A DNA stretch of 64,000 nucleotides from Verrucomicrobiota bacterium (GTDB lineage: Bacteria; Verrucomicrobiota; Verrucomicrobiia; Verrucomicrobiales; Verrucomicrobiaceae): assembly GCA_025360015.1 (NCBI GenBank), contig JANYCZ010000024.1, positions 1 through 64,000 of the forward strand. The letters run 5' to 3'. Of the stretch, positions 33,308-41,926 are shown one piece after another. Under the pieces are notes generated by a model, which was not told the DNA's origin, searched no databases, and saw nothing but the letters and a program-made list of their open reading frames with translations. Made by a program: the position numbers and the translations under genes. Each line of letters starts with the position of its first letter. The stretch's first letter is position 1.

Positions 33308-34204
33308 ATGACTCCAACCCACCTTTCCCGCCGCCAGTTCGGAACTCTTGCCAGTGTCAGTGCCATTGCGGCGATGCTGCGGTCGCAGATTGAAGCGGCT
33401 GACAAGGCGGCAGGTGGGAAGGTGCGGCACTCGGTGTGCAAGTGGTGCTACAAGGAGATTCCGCTGGAGGATTTTTGTCGGGCGGCGAAGGAGATCGGAC
33501 TGGAGTCGGTGGAGCTGCTGAATCCGCCGGATTTTGCGACGGTGAAGAAGCATGGGCTGCACTGCGCGATGGTGAGCTATCCGACGATTGAGGCTCCTGG
33601 TGGTGTGAAGCTGGGGCCGATTCCGAAGGGCTGGAACCGCGTGGAACATCATGACCTGCTGGTGCAGGCGTATGAGCCGCTGCTGCAGACGAGCGCGGAG
33701 GCGGGCTTTAAGCAGGTGATTTGCTTCAGCGGGAACCGCGATGGCATGAGCGATGAGCAAGGGCTGGAGAACTGCGCGAAGGGGCTGGCACGACTGATGC
33801 CGCTATGTGAGAAGCTGGGGGTCACGCTGGTGATGGAACTGCTCAACAGCAAGGTGAACCACCCGGATTACATGTGCGATCACAGCGCCTGGGGCGTAGC
33901 CTTGTGCAAGAAGCTCGGCTCGCCGCACTTCAAGCTGCTCTACGACATCTACCACATGCAGATCATGGAGGGGGATGTGATCGCGACGATCCGGCGGGAT
34001 CATGAGTACTTTGCGCATTACCACACGGGCGGCGTCCCCGGACGGGCGGAGATTGATGAGACGCAGGAGCTGAACTATCCGGCGATCATCAAGGCGATTC
34101 AGGAGACGGGGTATACCGGATTTCTGGGGCAGGAGTTCATTCCGAAGCGTGCAGACAAGATTGCATCGCTGAAGCAGGGTGTGCAGATTTGTACGGTGGG
34201 GTGA
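33308..34204 (+). CDS. Tat-exported hydroxypyruvate isomerase-like (TIM barrel) protein
   Basis: A 298-aa protein of the xylose isomerase-like TIM barrel superfamily, close to hydroxypyruvate isomerase. A Tat-type signal is seen at the start (LSRRQFGTLASVSAIAAM), so the protein is probably exported, unlike cytoplasmic Hyi. Active-site glutamates are expected in LVMELLNSKV and GFLGQEFIPK; YDIYHMQIMEGD and HYHTGGVPGR are family motifs. The ATG at 33308 is used; a TTG six bases earlier is possible. Substrate is unknown. Confidence 0.82.
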   Translation: MTPTHLSRRQFGTLASVSAIAAMLRSQIEAADKAAGGKVRHSVCKWCYKEIPLEDFCRAAKEIGLESVELLNPPDFATVKKHGLHCAMVSYPTIEAPGGVKLGPIPKGWNRVEHHDLLVQAYEPLLQTSAEAGFKQVICFSGNRDGMSDEQGLENCAKGLARLMPLCEKLGVTLVMELLNSKVNHPDYMCDHSAWGVALCKKLGSPHFKLLYDIYHMQIMEGDVIATIRRDHEYFAHYHTGGVPGRAEIDETQELNYPAIIKAIQETGYTGFLGQEFIPKRADKIASLKQGVQICTVG

Positions 34205-34260
34205 AGGATGCAATCAGCAGGCCATTGCTATTTACTCGAATTTCCCAGCCATCCATGCGA

Positions 34261-34276
34261 TGCATGGATCCATGCA
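34261..34276. promoter_or_regulatory. 16-bp perfect palindrome at the RHH antitoxin start
   Basis: TGCATGGATCCATGCA is its own reverse complement, with the ATG of the RHH gene inside it at 34272. RHH antitoxins bind such palindromes to repress their own operon, so this is a likely operator that also overlaps the start codon. Confidence 0.7.
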
Positions 34277-34523
34277 AAAGATCCAAATTCTCTTTCCTGA
34301 CCCGCTCATGGAAATGCTGCGCAATCTGGCGCGCGTGGAAGACCGGCCTGTGAGTGAAATTGTCAGGCGCGCCGTGGACCGTGATCTGGAACAACGTGCG
34401 GGCATGCTGAAGCGTTCGAACGCCGGCGCACGCGCGCCAGCTTTTCCCACTTCTGGCGGGGGCAAGGTGCTGGCAAAAGCGTCGGAGATGAAAGCGCTGA
34501 TCTATGGTAACGAAATGCCATGA
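34272..34523 (+). CDS. Ribbon-helix-helix antitoxin
   Basis: An 83-aa CopG/RHH-type protein. The N-terminal strand KIQILFPDP is followed by two helices (LMEMLRNLARVEDRP, then SEIVRRAVDRDLEQR). A flexible Ala/Gly/Pro-rich C-terminus would be the toxin-binding part. The start is ATG at 34272, within the palindrome; an alternative is ATG at 34260. Its stop overlaps the start of the PIN gene (ATGA), so the two genes are coupled. It forms a VapBC-like pair whose toxin gene is interrupted. Confidence 0.82.
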   Translation: MQKIQILFPDPLMEMLRNLARVEDRPVSEIVRRAVDRDLEQRAGMLKRSNAGARAPAFPTSGGGKVLAKASEMKALIYGNEMP

Positions 34524-34954
34524 ACAGCCTGGATACCAACACCCTGATCTATGCGGCCAACAGTCATGCGCCGGAGCATGCGAAGGCGCTGGCCGTGGTG
34601 AACCTGATGCTCGCGAATCCAAGCGAATGGATTCTCTCCGACCAGGTTTTGTGGGAGCTGTAGAAGGCGCTGCGCCATCCCAAGATTTTGCAAAAGCCGC
34701 AAACTGCAGCTCAAGCCGCGGCCCAGGTGCGATTCATCAGAGAGCAAAGTGGTGTGGCCTGCTGCAGCTATGAAACAAAGTTTTTTGGCGAGGTTATCTC
34801 CCTCTTGGAAAAGCCACGCTTTCCGTATCAGCGCACTCATGATTCTGTGCTGGGCATGACACTGCTCAAGCATGGGGTGAAGACTTTTTACACGCGCAAC
34901 GAAAAGGACTTCACGGACATCCCTTTTCCGAAGGTGATCAACCCGATTGACTGA
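34520..34954 (+). pseudogene. PIN-domain toxin interrupted by an amber codon (VapC-like)
   Basis: Reading from the ATG at 34520, the PIN fold starts normally: MNSLDTNTLIYAANSHA, with the catalytic Asp5. At codon 48 (TAG, 34661-34663), within WEL-stop-KALRHP, the frame is interrupted. Beyond it the same frame continues with EQSGVACC, THDSVLGMTLLK and FYTRNEKDFTDIP, the expected second half (144 residues in total). Family homologues usually have a tyrosine or similar residue in ELYRALRHP, so TAC/TAT to TAG is the simplest change. The toxin is probably inactive unless the amber codon is suppressed. The antitoxin gene in front is intact. Confidence 0.82.
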
Positions 34955-35043
34955 AGCTCGGGGACGGATGGCAGATCAAGTTCGTTCCCGGCTTTACTGA
35001 AGACATTGCGGGCAGATGTTTACGGTGGCCCAGTGTCCGCACC

Positions 35044-35802
35044 ATGCGCATTCATGTGGTCAGCGATCTGCATCAGGAGTTTGGCGAGGTGCCTCTGCCA
35101 AGGGTGGAGTGTGACTGCGTGGTGTTCGCGGGGGATGTGGACACGAAGACGAACGGCTTGATGTGGCTGTTCCAAAATTTCAGAGATGTGCCGGTCATCT
35201 ACATCTGCGGGAACCATGAGTTCTACGGGGAGAACTATCCAAGCCTGATAGCAAAGCTCAAGATGCGGGCGGAGGGGACGAATGTACACGTGCTGGAAAA
35301 CGATGCCGTCACGATAGGAGGTGTGCGTTTTTTTGGCTGCACGCTTTGGACGGACATGGCGCTGATGGGGGAGTGGATGGGCGGGGCGATCACGGCCGTG
35401 GGCGTGATGAACGACTACAAGCGGGTGCGGAACTCGGCGCGTGGCTACAAGCGGCTTTCCCCCCGGGAAACGCGCATGGCGCATCTGGCTTCAGTGGAGG
35501 CGATGAGGGAGTTTTTCAGCGCAGGCGATCCCGGGTCCTCCGTCATTGTGACGCATCATGCTCCCTCGATTCAATCATTGCCTGAACGCCGTCGTACGGA
35601 GGCGATCAGTTGTGCCTATGCGTCGAATCTCGATGACTTGATTCTCGAGTATCAGCCGCGTCTCTGGATTCACGGGCACATCCATCACAACAACGACTAC
35701 AAGATCGGTGAGACGCGTGTGCTGGCGAATCCGCGCGCCTATCCGGATGATCCGAATCCAGGCTTTGTGCCTGACTTGGTGGTGACGTTGGATGACCGGT
35801 AG
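35044..35802 (+). CDS. Metallophosphoesterase
   Basis: A 252-aa calcineurin-like metallophosphoesterase. The motif set is complete: SDLHQEF (Asp8, His10), FAGDVDTK, ICGNHEFYGENY, IVTHHAP and WIHGHIHHN. No signal peptide, so it is cytoplasmic. The substrate is not predictable. It stands alone: the gap upstream separates it from the toxin locus, and the 3' side carries a repeat element. Confidence 0.93.
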   Translation: MRIHVVSDLHQEFGEVPLPRVECDCVVFAGDVDTKTNGLMWLFQNFRDVPVIYICGNHEFYGENYPSLIAKLKMRAEGTNVHVLENDAVTIGGVRFFGCTLWTDMALMGEWMGGAITAVGVMNDYKRVRNSARGYKRLSPRETRMAHLASVEAMREFFSAGDPGSSVIVTHHAPSIQSLPERRRTEAISCAYASNLDDLILEYQPRLWIHGHIHHNNDYKIGETRVLANPRAYPDDPNPGFVPDLVVTLDDR

Positions 35803-35951
35803 AACAAAACCAGCCCTCTCAAGCCATGCTCCATCACCTTTCCTTTGCTGTTAAGGACATCGCGCGCTCCTGAACTTTCAAAGCTGCTTTTTCTTTCCCC
35901 GCCGCTGACTCGACGCACCCTTCGCCCACGTGGGATGCCCCCTCACCCTTA

Positions 35952-36003
35952 CCTCTCCCCCCAAGGACCCCTTGGGCATTGCCATATCATTGGTGGGGAG
36001 AGG
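35952..36003. repeat. CCTCTCCCC/GGGGAGAGG inverted repeat
   Basis: 9-bp arms at 35952-35960 and 35995-36003, with a nested CCCAAGG/CCTTGGG hairpin inside. Same class as 23408-23463. It lies between the phosphoesterase and the convergent ABC-F gene. Confidence 0.7.
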
Positions 36004-36049
36004 GGATTAGCTTTATATCCGCGCGATGTCATGAGCCAAGAAGGCCATT

Positions 36050-37900
36050 CTAGACGGGCACGAGTTTCTCCAGTTCCTCCGTGGCTTTCTCCCAGTCGCT
36101 GGTGAATTTGGGGATCTTGGTTTCGACAGCTTCCAGCTCGGCGCTGAGGACGCGGAACTGGGCGGCGTCGGCGTAGGTGGCTTCTTCCTGGAGGAGATTG
36201 ACGATCTCGTGCTTGCGCTTGTCGAGGCTGGCGAGCTCCTGCTCGATTTTGAAGATGCGCAGATCGAGCTCTTTCTTGGCTTTGCTGTAGGCATTGCGGG
36301 CATCGGCTTCGATGCGGCGCTGCTGCTTGCTCTTGGCCGGCTCTTTCGCTGCGCTGGCGTTAAAGGTGGTGGGCTGGGCGTTGTGCAGGGTCGCGGTGAG
36401 GGCCTCACGGGCGGAGCCGGCCTTGGACTTGTCGAGGTAGTACTGGTAGTCGCCAGCGTAGGGGGTGATGACGCCGGCGCTGACGTGGAGGACTTGCTTG
36501 GCCATCTGGCGGATGAAGTGCACGTCATGGCTGATGAAGACGAGGGTGCCTTCGTATTGTTCGAGCGCGCCGATGAGGGCGTCGATGCTGCCCATGTCGA
36601 GATGCGTCGTGGGCTCGTCCATGAGGAGGAAGTTCGGAGGATCGAGCAGGAGGCGCACGAGCACGAGACGTGATTTTTCACCCCCGCTGAGAACGCCGAC
36701 CGGCTTGAACACGTCATCGCCGTGAAACAGGAAGGAGCCGAGCAGGGTGCGGCACATGTTTTCACCAGGGCGGCTGGGGAGGTCCATGGCGGACTGCAGG
36801 ACGGTGTGCTTCATGTTGAGCACATCGCCGCGATACTGGGCGAAGTAGCCGAGTTTGACGTTGTGGCCGAGCTCGCACACGCCGGCCTGCGGTGTGAGTG
36901 CACCGGCGAGCAATTTCAGCAGGGTGGATTTGCCGGCGCCGTTTGGGCCGACGAGCACGGTGCACTGGCCGCGCTCCATTTCGAGATTGAGGCCGGTGTA
37001 AATGGGCTGTGTGCCATAGGCAAAATCAACGTCCTTCACGCGGATGACGCGCTGGCCGCTGCGCAGGGGCTGCGGGAAGCGGAACTTGACGGTTTTGGCA
37101 TCGGCCACGGGGGCATCGACTTTTTCGATGCGGTCGATCATCTTGGCCTTGTCCTGCGCGCGGGAGGCGAAGTTGGCCTTGGCTTTGAAGCGATCCACCC
37201 AGGCCTGCATCTTGGCGAGTTCGCGCTGCTGATTGTCGTAGGCGCCCTGGAGCTGCTCCATGCGGGCTGATTTTTCGCGGAGGTAGTCGTCGTAGTTGCC
37301 GGTGTAGCGAGTGATCTTGCTGTGGGCGACTTCGAGGATGCTGTCGCAGAGGGCATTGAGGAATTCGCGGTCATGCGAAATCATGAGGATGGCGCCCGGG
37401 TAGCTCTGGAGGTAGCTCTGGAACCAGATGAGGGATTCGAGGTCGAGATGGTTGGTGGGTTCGTCGAGGAGGAGGAGATCGGGCTCCTGTACGAGGAGCC
37501 GGGCGAGGTGAGCACGCATGACCCAGCCACCGCTGAGGGTGCGGGCATTGCGCTCGAAGTCGGACTCGCGAAATGCGAGACCGCTGAGGATGCGCTTGGC
37601 CTTTGGCTCAATCTCCCAGCGTTGATGCTCGTCCACGTGACCGGTGGCGAGTTCCAGCACGGTGACGTCTTCAATGGGGGCGCTTTCCTGCGGCAGGAAG
37701 CCGAAGGTAATGCCACGCTCCATGACGACCTGGCCATCGTCCGGGGTGGTGTCACGCAGCAACAGGGAGAAAAGCGTCGATTTGCCGGCGCCATTCGGGC
37801 CGATCAGGCCGATTTTTTCGCCACGGTTGATGTGAAACGACACCTGGCTGAACAAAGTGCGGCCGGCGTAGGTTTTGCTGACATTGGAAACGGAGAGCAT
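36050..37900 (-). CDS. ABC-F family ATPase (YheS/ABCF3-like)
   Basis: A 616-aa duplicated ABC ATPase without membrane segments. First domain: Walker A GPNGAGKS (34-41), signature LSGGWVMR, Walker B LLLLDEPTNHLD. Second domain: GPNGAGKSTL, signature LSGGEKSR, LLMDEPTTHLD. The first signature LSGGWxMR is typical of the YheS group. A charged C-terminal coiled coil (KSKQQRRIEADARNAYSKAK) follows. It is the second ABC-F gene in this window and belongs to a different subgroup from that at 2959. The start is the ATG giving MLSVSNVSKTY; the frame continues upstream by overlap with the divergent genes and is not used. It acts on translation by inference. Confidence 0.92.
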   Translation of the reverse strand: MLSVSNVSKTYAGRTLFSQVSFHINRGEKIGLIGPNGAGKSTLFSLLLRDTTPDDGQVVMERGITFGFLPQESAPIEDVTVLELATGHVDEHQRWEIEPKAKRILSGLAFRESDFERNARTLSGGWVMRAHLARLLVQEPDLLLLDEPTNHLDLESLIWFQSYLQSYPGAILMISHDREFLNALCDSILEVAHSKITRYTGNYDDYLREKSARMEQLQGAYDNQQRELAKMQAWVDRFKAKANFASRAQDKAKMIDRIEKVDAPVADAKTVKFRFPQPLRSGQRVIRVKDVDFAYGTQPIYTGLNLEMERGQCTVLVGPNGAGKSTLLKLLAGALTPQAGVCELGHNVKLGYFAQYRGDVLNMKHTVLQSAMDLPSRPGENMCRTLLGSFLFHGDDVFKPVGVLSGGEKSRLVLVRLLLDPPNFLLMDEPTTHLDMGSIDALIGALEQYEGTLVFISHDVHFIRQMAKQVLHVSAGVITPYAGDYQYYLDKSKAGSAREALTATLHNAQPTTFNASAAKEPAKSKQQRRIEADARNAYSKAKKELDLRIFKIEQELASLDKRKHEIVNLLQEEATYADAAQFRVLSAELEAVETKIPKFTSDWEKATEELEKLVPV

Positions 37901-38022
37901 GAGGGAAAGGGGGCGCGCACTGTGGCGATGAATTGCGTGGTGTCGAGGGCGCAGGCGGGGATGAGGGCGGTAGCAATAAAATTGGAACTTGGAAAAAAGG
38001 GGCTGGCGGTTAAATTCACTGC

Positions 38023-38193
38023 ATGACAACGACCTACTGGCGAAGCAAGGAAGAGGTGGACCGAGAGCTGGCCATCCTGCGCAAAAATCATCTGAAGCGC
38101 ATGAAGTCCAAAAAGGAGATGCTGGCGTTTCTAGTGCGTGCCGGGCTGATGGATAAAAACGGTAATCCCACCAAGCCTTATCGGGACGACTGA
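38023..38193 (+). CDS. 56-aa small protein, putative antitoxin-like
   Basis: A basic, helical 56-aa protein: a charged first helix (EEVDRELAILRKNHLKRM), then SKKEMLAFLVRAGLMDKNG and a C-terminal NPTKPYRDD. The block ending in AGLMDKNGNPTKPYR resembles the short proteins that pair with toxins or bind operators, but I cannot name the family. Its stop overlaps the next gene start (TGATG), so the two are translationally coupled. The gene is not disrupted. It is divergent from the ABC-F gene, with 122 bp between the starts. Confidence 0.65.
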   Translation: MTTTYWRSKEEVDRELAILRKNHLKRMKSKKEMLAFLVRAGLMDKNGNPTKPYRDD

Positions 38194-38795
38194 TGCAGGC
38201 TTTACTCACGAGCAACGGCCCAGTATTGATCGGCTATCATGGCTGTGACCGTGTGACAGGCGAACGCGTGCTATCGGGGGAGATCGAGTTGCTGGGGAGC
38301 ACCAATGATTATGACTGGCTGGGACATGGCATCTACTTCTGGGAAAATGATCCCGAACGAGCCCTGAACTGGGCACGCATGGTTTTAAAACATGGCCGGA
38401 GAAGCCGAGCGCAGGTGGCAGAGCCGTTTGTCATCGGTGCGGTGATCCAGCTGGGCAACTGTCTGGACCTCATGCAGGCACAGTCAATCCGTTGGGTGAG
38501 AGACGCCCATTCTGACCTGAAAGCAGTCTATGAAGAACTGCAAAAGCCCTTGCCTGTGAATCGCATGATCCAAGGGGAGCTGGCTCTGCGGCATTTGGAC
38601 TGTGCTGTATTGCAGTTTTTGCATCGTGATCGGGAAGAGAGCGGTTTTCCAGCCTTTGACACCGTTCGGGCGGCGTTTCCTGAGGGGACGCCGTTGTATG
38701 AGTCGGCGGGTTTTCTGGAACGGACGCATATTCAGATGTGCGTGCGGCATCCGAGCAGTGTAGTGGGATATTTTCGGGTGAAGACTGCGCGTTGA
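38193..38795 (+). CDS. ADP-ribosyltransferase-like protein, putative toxin
   Basis: A 200-aa soluble protein. It carries two motifs of the ADP-ribosyltransferase fold: YHGCD (His16) like the HGT/HGS motif, and GIYFWEN (46-52) like the GxYF motif of the PARP/diphtheria-toxin (H-Y-E) group. A glutamate such as that in FLERTHIQM may be the third catalytic residue. No signal peptide is seen, so it acts in the cytoplasm. It follows a 56-aa gene with TGATG overlap, the usual antitoxin-toxin geometry. Family identification is by motif only; activity, and whether it is toxic, are inferred. A phage-defence or TA role is possible. Confidence 0.72.
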   Translation: MQALLTSNGPVLIGYHGCDRVTGERVLSGEIELLGSTNDYDWLGHGIYFWENDPERALNWARMVLKHGRRSRAQVAEPFVIGAVIQLGNCLDLMQAQSIRWVRDAHSDLKAVYEELQKPLPVNRMIQGELALRHLDCAVLQFLHRDREESGFPAFDTVRAAFPEGTPLYESAGFLERTHIQMCVRHPSSVVGYFRVKTAR

Positions 38796-38881
38796 CTGCC
38801 CAAGAGCCATGCGATGTTCAGAACAGGGCGAAACTCAAGCTTGGCGGGAGACGTTCTTTGAGGAAAGCTAGTCGTTCACCT

Positions 38882-39991
38882 ATGAAATCGAGTCTCGTTT
38901 GTTTGTTTGCCCTTGCCGCTGTGTCTTTGCAGGCGGCGGCGGATTTGTCGAAGCCCATCGAGGTGCTGCGTGCGGTGCAAAAGGAGGGCCAGGGAAATGA
39001 GGCGGCGGGGAAGGCATGGCAGGAGATCGTGAAGGCGGATGCGGCCACTCTGCCGGAGGTGCTGAAGGGTATGAACGGGGCGAATCCACTGGCGGAAAAC
39101 TGGCTGCGGACGGCAGTGGGGGTGATCGCGGATGAGGCGCTGAAGGCGAAGAAGCTGCCGGTGCCGGCGCTGGTGGCGTTTTTGAAGGACACGCAAAACA
39201 GCCCGGGCGCGCGGGTGGTGGCGTTTGATCTGATCCACCGGGCGGACGAGAAACTGGCGGAGGAGCTGACGCCGACGCTGCTGGAAGACCCGAGTGCGGA
39301 CCTGCGGCGGCATCCGGTGGCAAAGCTGATCGAGGCCGGCGATGTGGCGCTGGAGAAGAAGGACAATGCAGCGGCGATTGTGGCTTACGGCAAAGGTTTG
39401 GGCGGAGCGCGGGATGAGGACCAGATCAAAGTGCTGGCGAAGAAGCTGCGCGGGCTGGGCCAGAAAGTGGACCTGCCGAAGCATTTTGGATTTTTGATGA
39501 GCTGGAAGATGATCGCGCCATTCAGCAATGCGGACCGGGCGGGGTTTGACACGGTGTATCCGCCAGAGAAGGAACTGAAGTTTGATGCGGTCTATGAAGG
39601 CAAGACGAAGGAGGCCAAGTGGGTGGACTTCACGAGCACGGATGAGTACGGAAAGATCGACTTCAACAAGCCCTTCGGGATGGAGAAGAGTGTGGTGGGC
39701 TATGCGGCGACGGATTTTTTCAGCACGGAGGATCGCCCGGCGGAGATCCGCATTGGTTGCAAGGACGGCTGGAAGGTGTGGCTGAACGGTGAGCTTCTGT
39801 TTGCGCGAGATGAGTATCACCGGGGTGCTAAGCTGGATCAGTACAAGCTGCCGTGTCAGCTCAAGAAGGGGAAGAACACGATCCTGGTGAAGTGCTGCCA
39901 GAACGAGCAGACGGAGCAGTGGACGGTGGAGTGGGAATTCCAGCTCCGCGTGTGCGATGCGACGGGAACGGCGATTGTGGCGGCAAAGTAA
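38882..39991 (+). CDS. Secreted HEAT-like protein with C-terminal beta module
   Basis: A 369-aa protein with signal peptide (MKSSLVCLFALAAVSLQA). The N-terminal part (about residues 20-190) is helical with HEAT-like pairs (RVVAFDLIHRADEKL, EELTPTLLEDPSADLRRH). The C-terminal part has a PA14-like or jelly-roll module with DGWKVWLNGELLFARDEYHRG and GKNTILVKCCQNE, typical of Planctomycetes/Verrucomicrobia secreted proteins. Function is unknown. A PQQ propeller gene starts 12 bp downstream and the VTT gene overlaps that one, so the three form an operon. The start is the ATG of the signal peptide. Confidence 0.8.
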   Translation: MKSSLVCLFALAAVSLQAAADLSKPIEVLRAVQKEGQGNEAAGKAWQEIVKADAATLPEVLKGMNGANPLAENWLRTAVGVIADEALKAKKLPVPALVAFLKDTQNSPGARVVAFDLIHRADEKLAEELTPTLLEDPSADLRRHPVAKLIEAGDVALEKKDNAAAIVAYGKGLGGARDEDQIKVLAKKLRGLGQKVDLPKHFGFLMSWKMIAPFSNADRAGFDTVYPPEKELKFDAVYEGKTKEAKWVDFTSTDEYGKIDFNKPFGMEKSVVGYAATDFFSTEDRPAEIRIGCKDGWKVWLNGELLFARDEYHRGAKLDQYKLPCQLKKGKNTILVKCCQNEQTEQWTVEWEFQLRVCDATGTAIVAAK

Positions 39992-40003
39992 ATTTCTAAC
40001 TCG

Positions 40004-41179
40004 ATGACGAACATGAAGACGATTTCGATGTGTGTTTTGATGTGCCTGACGGCGGGCGTGGTGCGTGCGGACTGGCTGCAGTTTCGCGGGCCGAATGCGA
40101 CGGCGGTTTCAACGGATGCGAAGGTGCCGGCGGATGATTTGAAGATCGCGTGGACAGCGGATCTGCCGGGGCGCGGGCTTTCGGCACCGATCGTGGTGGG
40201 AGAGCGGGTGTTTGTGACCTGCTCCAGCGGGCCGGGGCAGGAGACGCTGCATGTGTTTTGCTTCAACGCGGCGGATGGCTCGAAGCGCTGGGAGCGTGCG
40301 ATGCGTTCGACGGGGCGCACGATGACGCACAACAAGACCTGCGTGGCGGCGAATACGCCGTGCAGCGACGGGGACCGGGTGTTTGCGCTATTTTCCTCAA
40401 ACGACCTGTTTGCCTTTGATCTCGATGGCAATCTGCTGTGGCTGCGTGGGCTGACGTTTGACTACCCGAATGCGAGCAACAGCCTGGGGATGTCGCAGTC
40501 GCCGGTGGTGATGGACGGCACGCTGGTGGTGCAGAGCGAGAACGACAGTGAATCCTTCGTGGCGGGTCTGGACGTCGCGACCGGCCGCAACAAGTGGAAG
40601 CTGGAGCGGCCCAAGGCGGCGAACTGGACGAGTGCGACGGTGTGGAAGAACACGGTGGCGCTGCAGTCGAGCAAGGGCATCCTGGCGGTGGAACCGGCGA
40701 CGGGCAAGACGGTGTGGGATTACAGCGATGGCGCGAGCACGATCCCCTCAAGCGTGGGCACGGGTGACGTGCTGTATGCGGCGTCTCATGGCATCACGGC
40801 GCTGGCACCTGAGAAGGGCTCGGTGACGCAGCTCTGGCGCAATGAGAAGCTGAACTCTGGCACGGCGAGCCCGCTGGTGCTGGGTGACGCCATCTATGTG
40901 GTGAATGGCGCGGGTGTGCTGATCAAGGCGAATGTGAAGAACGGGGATGAAGCGTGGAAGCTGCGCATGAAGGGGCCTTTCAGCGGATCGCCAGTGGCGG
41001 CGGGGAAGCGCATTTACATCGTGAATGAGCGCGGGATTTTTCAGGTGATCGACCCCGAAGCGCCTGAGGGCAAGGTGCTGAAGGAGATTGAGCTGAAAGA
41101 GACGGTGCTGACGACACCCGCGATCTCCGGTGGAGCGATCTATGTGCGGAGTGACGCGAAACTGTGGAAGCTGCAATGA
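40004..41179 (+). CDS. Secreted PQQ-like beta-propeller protein
   Basis: A 391-aa protein with a signal peptide and a PQQ-like (BamB-type) propeller. Blades include VFCFNAADGSKRWERAM, LFAFDLDGNLLWLRGL, AGLDVATGRNKWKLE and ILAVEPATGKTVWDYS, each with the conserved Trp. No PQQ-enzyme catalytic residues are evident. The ATG at 40004 is used; the ATG nine bases later gives a cleaner signal peptide and may be the true start. It overlaps the downstream VTT gene by 4 bp. Likely a periplasmic scaffold protein linked to its operon neighbour. Confidence 0.87.
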   Translation: MTNMKTISMCVLMCLTAGVVRADWLQFRGPNATAVSTDAKVPADDLKIAWTADLPGRGLSAPIVVGERVFVTCSSGPGQETLHVFCFNAADGSKRWERAMRSTGRTMTHNKTCVAANTPCSDGDRVFALFSSNDLFAFDLDGNLLWLRGLTFDYPNASNSLGMSQSPVVMDGTLVVQSENDSESFVAGLDVATGRNKWKLERPKAANWTSATVWKNTVALQSSKGILAVEPATGKTVWDYSDGASTIPSSVGTGDVLYAASHGITALAPEKGSVTQLWRNEKLNSGTASPLVLGDAIYVVNGAGVLIKANVKNGDEAWKLRMKGPFSGSPVAAGKRIYIVNERGIFQVIDPEAPEGKVLKEIELKETVLTTPAISGGAIYVRSDAKLWKLQ

Positions 41180-41916
41180 TGGCGACAAACGACGAAACCG
41201 CCCACGAACCCGAAGAGCTTGACGCCTCGATCTCAACCGAGGTGGAGCAGGAGACTTCGCGTGCGCTGGGCAAGGAGACGCGGCAGGTGCTGTTTGCCGT
41301 GCTGCTGGTGGCCGCCTTCATGGCGCTGGCGCACTTCACTCCGCTGAAAGCGTGGATCACGAATGTGCAGATCTGGAAGGAGATGGTGCGCGAATTTGGC
41401 TGGGGTGCGCATGCGATCTTTATGGCCGCCTGTGCGGGTGCGGTGATGCTCGGCGTGCCACGCTTGCCTTTGTGCGCCGCCGCCGGGCTGGTGTTTGGTT
41501 TTGGCCAGGGACTGGTGCTCTCGCTGGTGGCATCGACCCTGGGATCCTATGGAGCCTTTGTCCTCTCACGGCATGGCTTCCGCCGTGCAGCGGAATCGCG
41601 GGCGGAGAAATGGCCGTGGCTCAAAAAACTGCTGAAAAAGCCATCCGTGATACGGGTGTTCTGGGTGCGGCAACTCATGGTACCCGGCCTGGTACTGAAT
41701 GTCCTTCTGGGTATGACGCCGGTGAAGCACCGGCGCTTTTTGCTGGGCACGCTGCTGGGCTATTTGCCGCTGAACGTGGCTTTCAGCCTGGTGGGGAGCG
41801 GGTTGGGGAAGGGCAGTCTGGCTACGACGTTGACACAGCTTCTCGGCGCCATGGCGGTGATTAACATCGCCGCCTGGCTGGTGTACCGTGTGATGAAGAA
41901 GCAGAAGAACGGCTGA
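41176..41916 (+). CDS. TVP38/TMEM64 (VTT/SNARE-associated) family membrane protein
   Basis: A 246-aa integral membrane protein with a charged N-terminal cytoplasmic tail and several transmembrane segments (VLFAVLLVAAFMALAHF, FMAACAGAVMLGVPRLPL, LVFGFGQGLVLSLVASTLGSY). The segment GVPRLPL-CAAAGLVFGFGQG matches the conserved VTT core. The start overlaps the stop of the PQQ gene (ATGATGG). DedA/VTT proteins affect membrane lipid homeostasis or transport; a specific role here is not visible. Confidence 0.87.
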   Translation: MMATNDETAHEPEELDASISTEVEQETSRALGKETRQVLFAVLLVAAFMALAHFTPLKAWITNVQIWKEMVREFGWGAHAIFMAACAGAVMLGVPRLPLCAAAGLVFGFGQGLVLSLVASTLGSYGAFVLSRHGFRRAAESRAEKWPWLKKLLKKPSVIRVFWVRQLMVPGLVLNVLLGMTPVKHRRFLLGTLLGYLPLNVAFSLVGSGLGKGSLATTLTQLLGAMAVINIAAWLVYRVMKKQKNG

Positions 41917-41926
41917 GGCAGCGGTC

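Noticed and set aside
34688-34954. Separate 88-aa gene downstream of the RHH antitoxin
   Set aside because: It is the second half of the PIN toxin frame that begins at 34520 and is interrupted by TAG at 34661.
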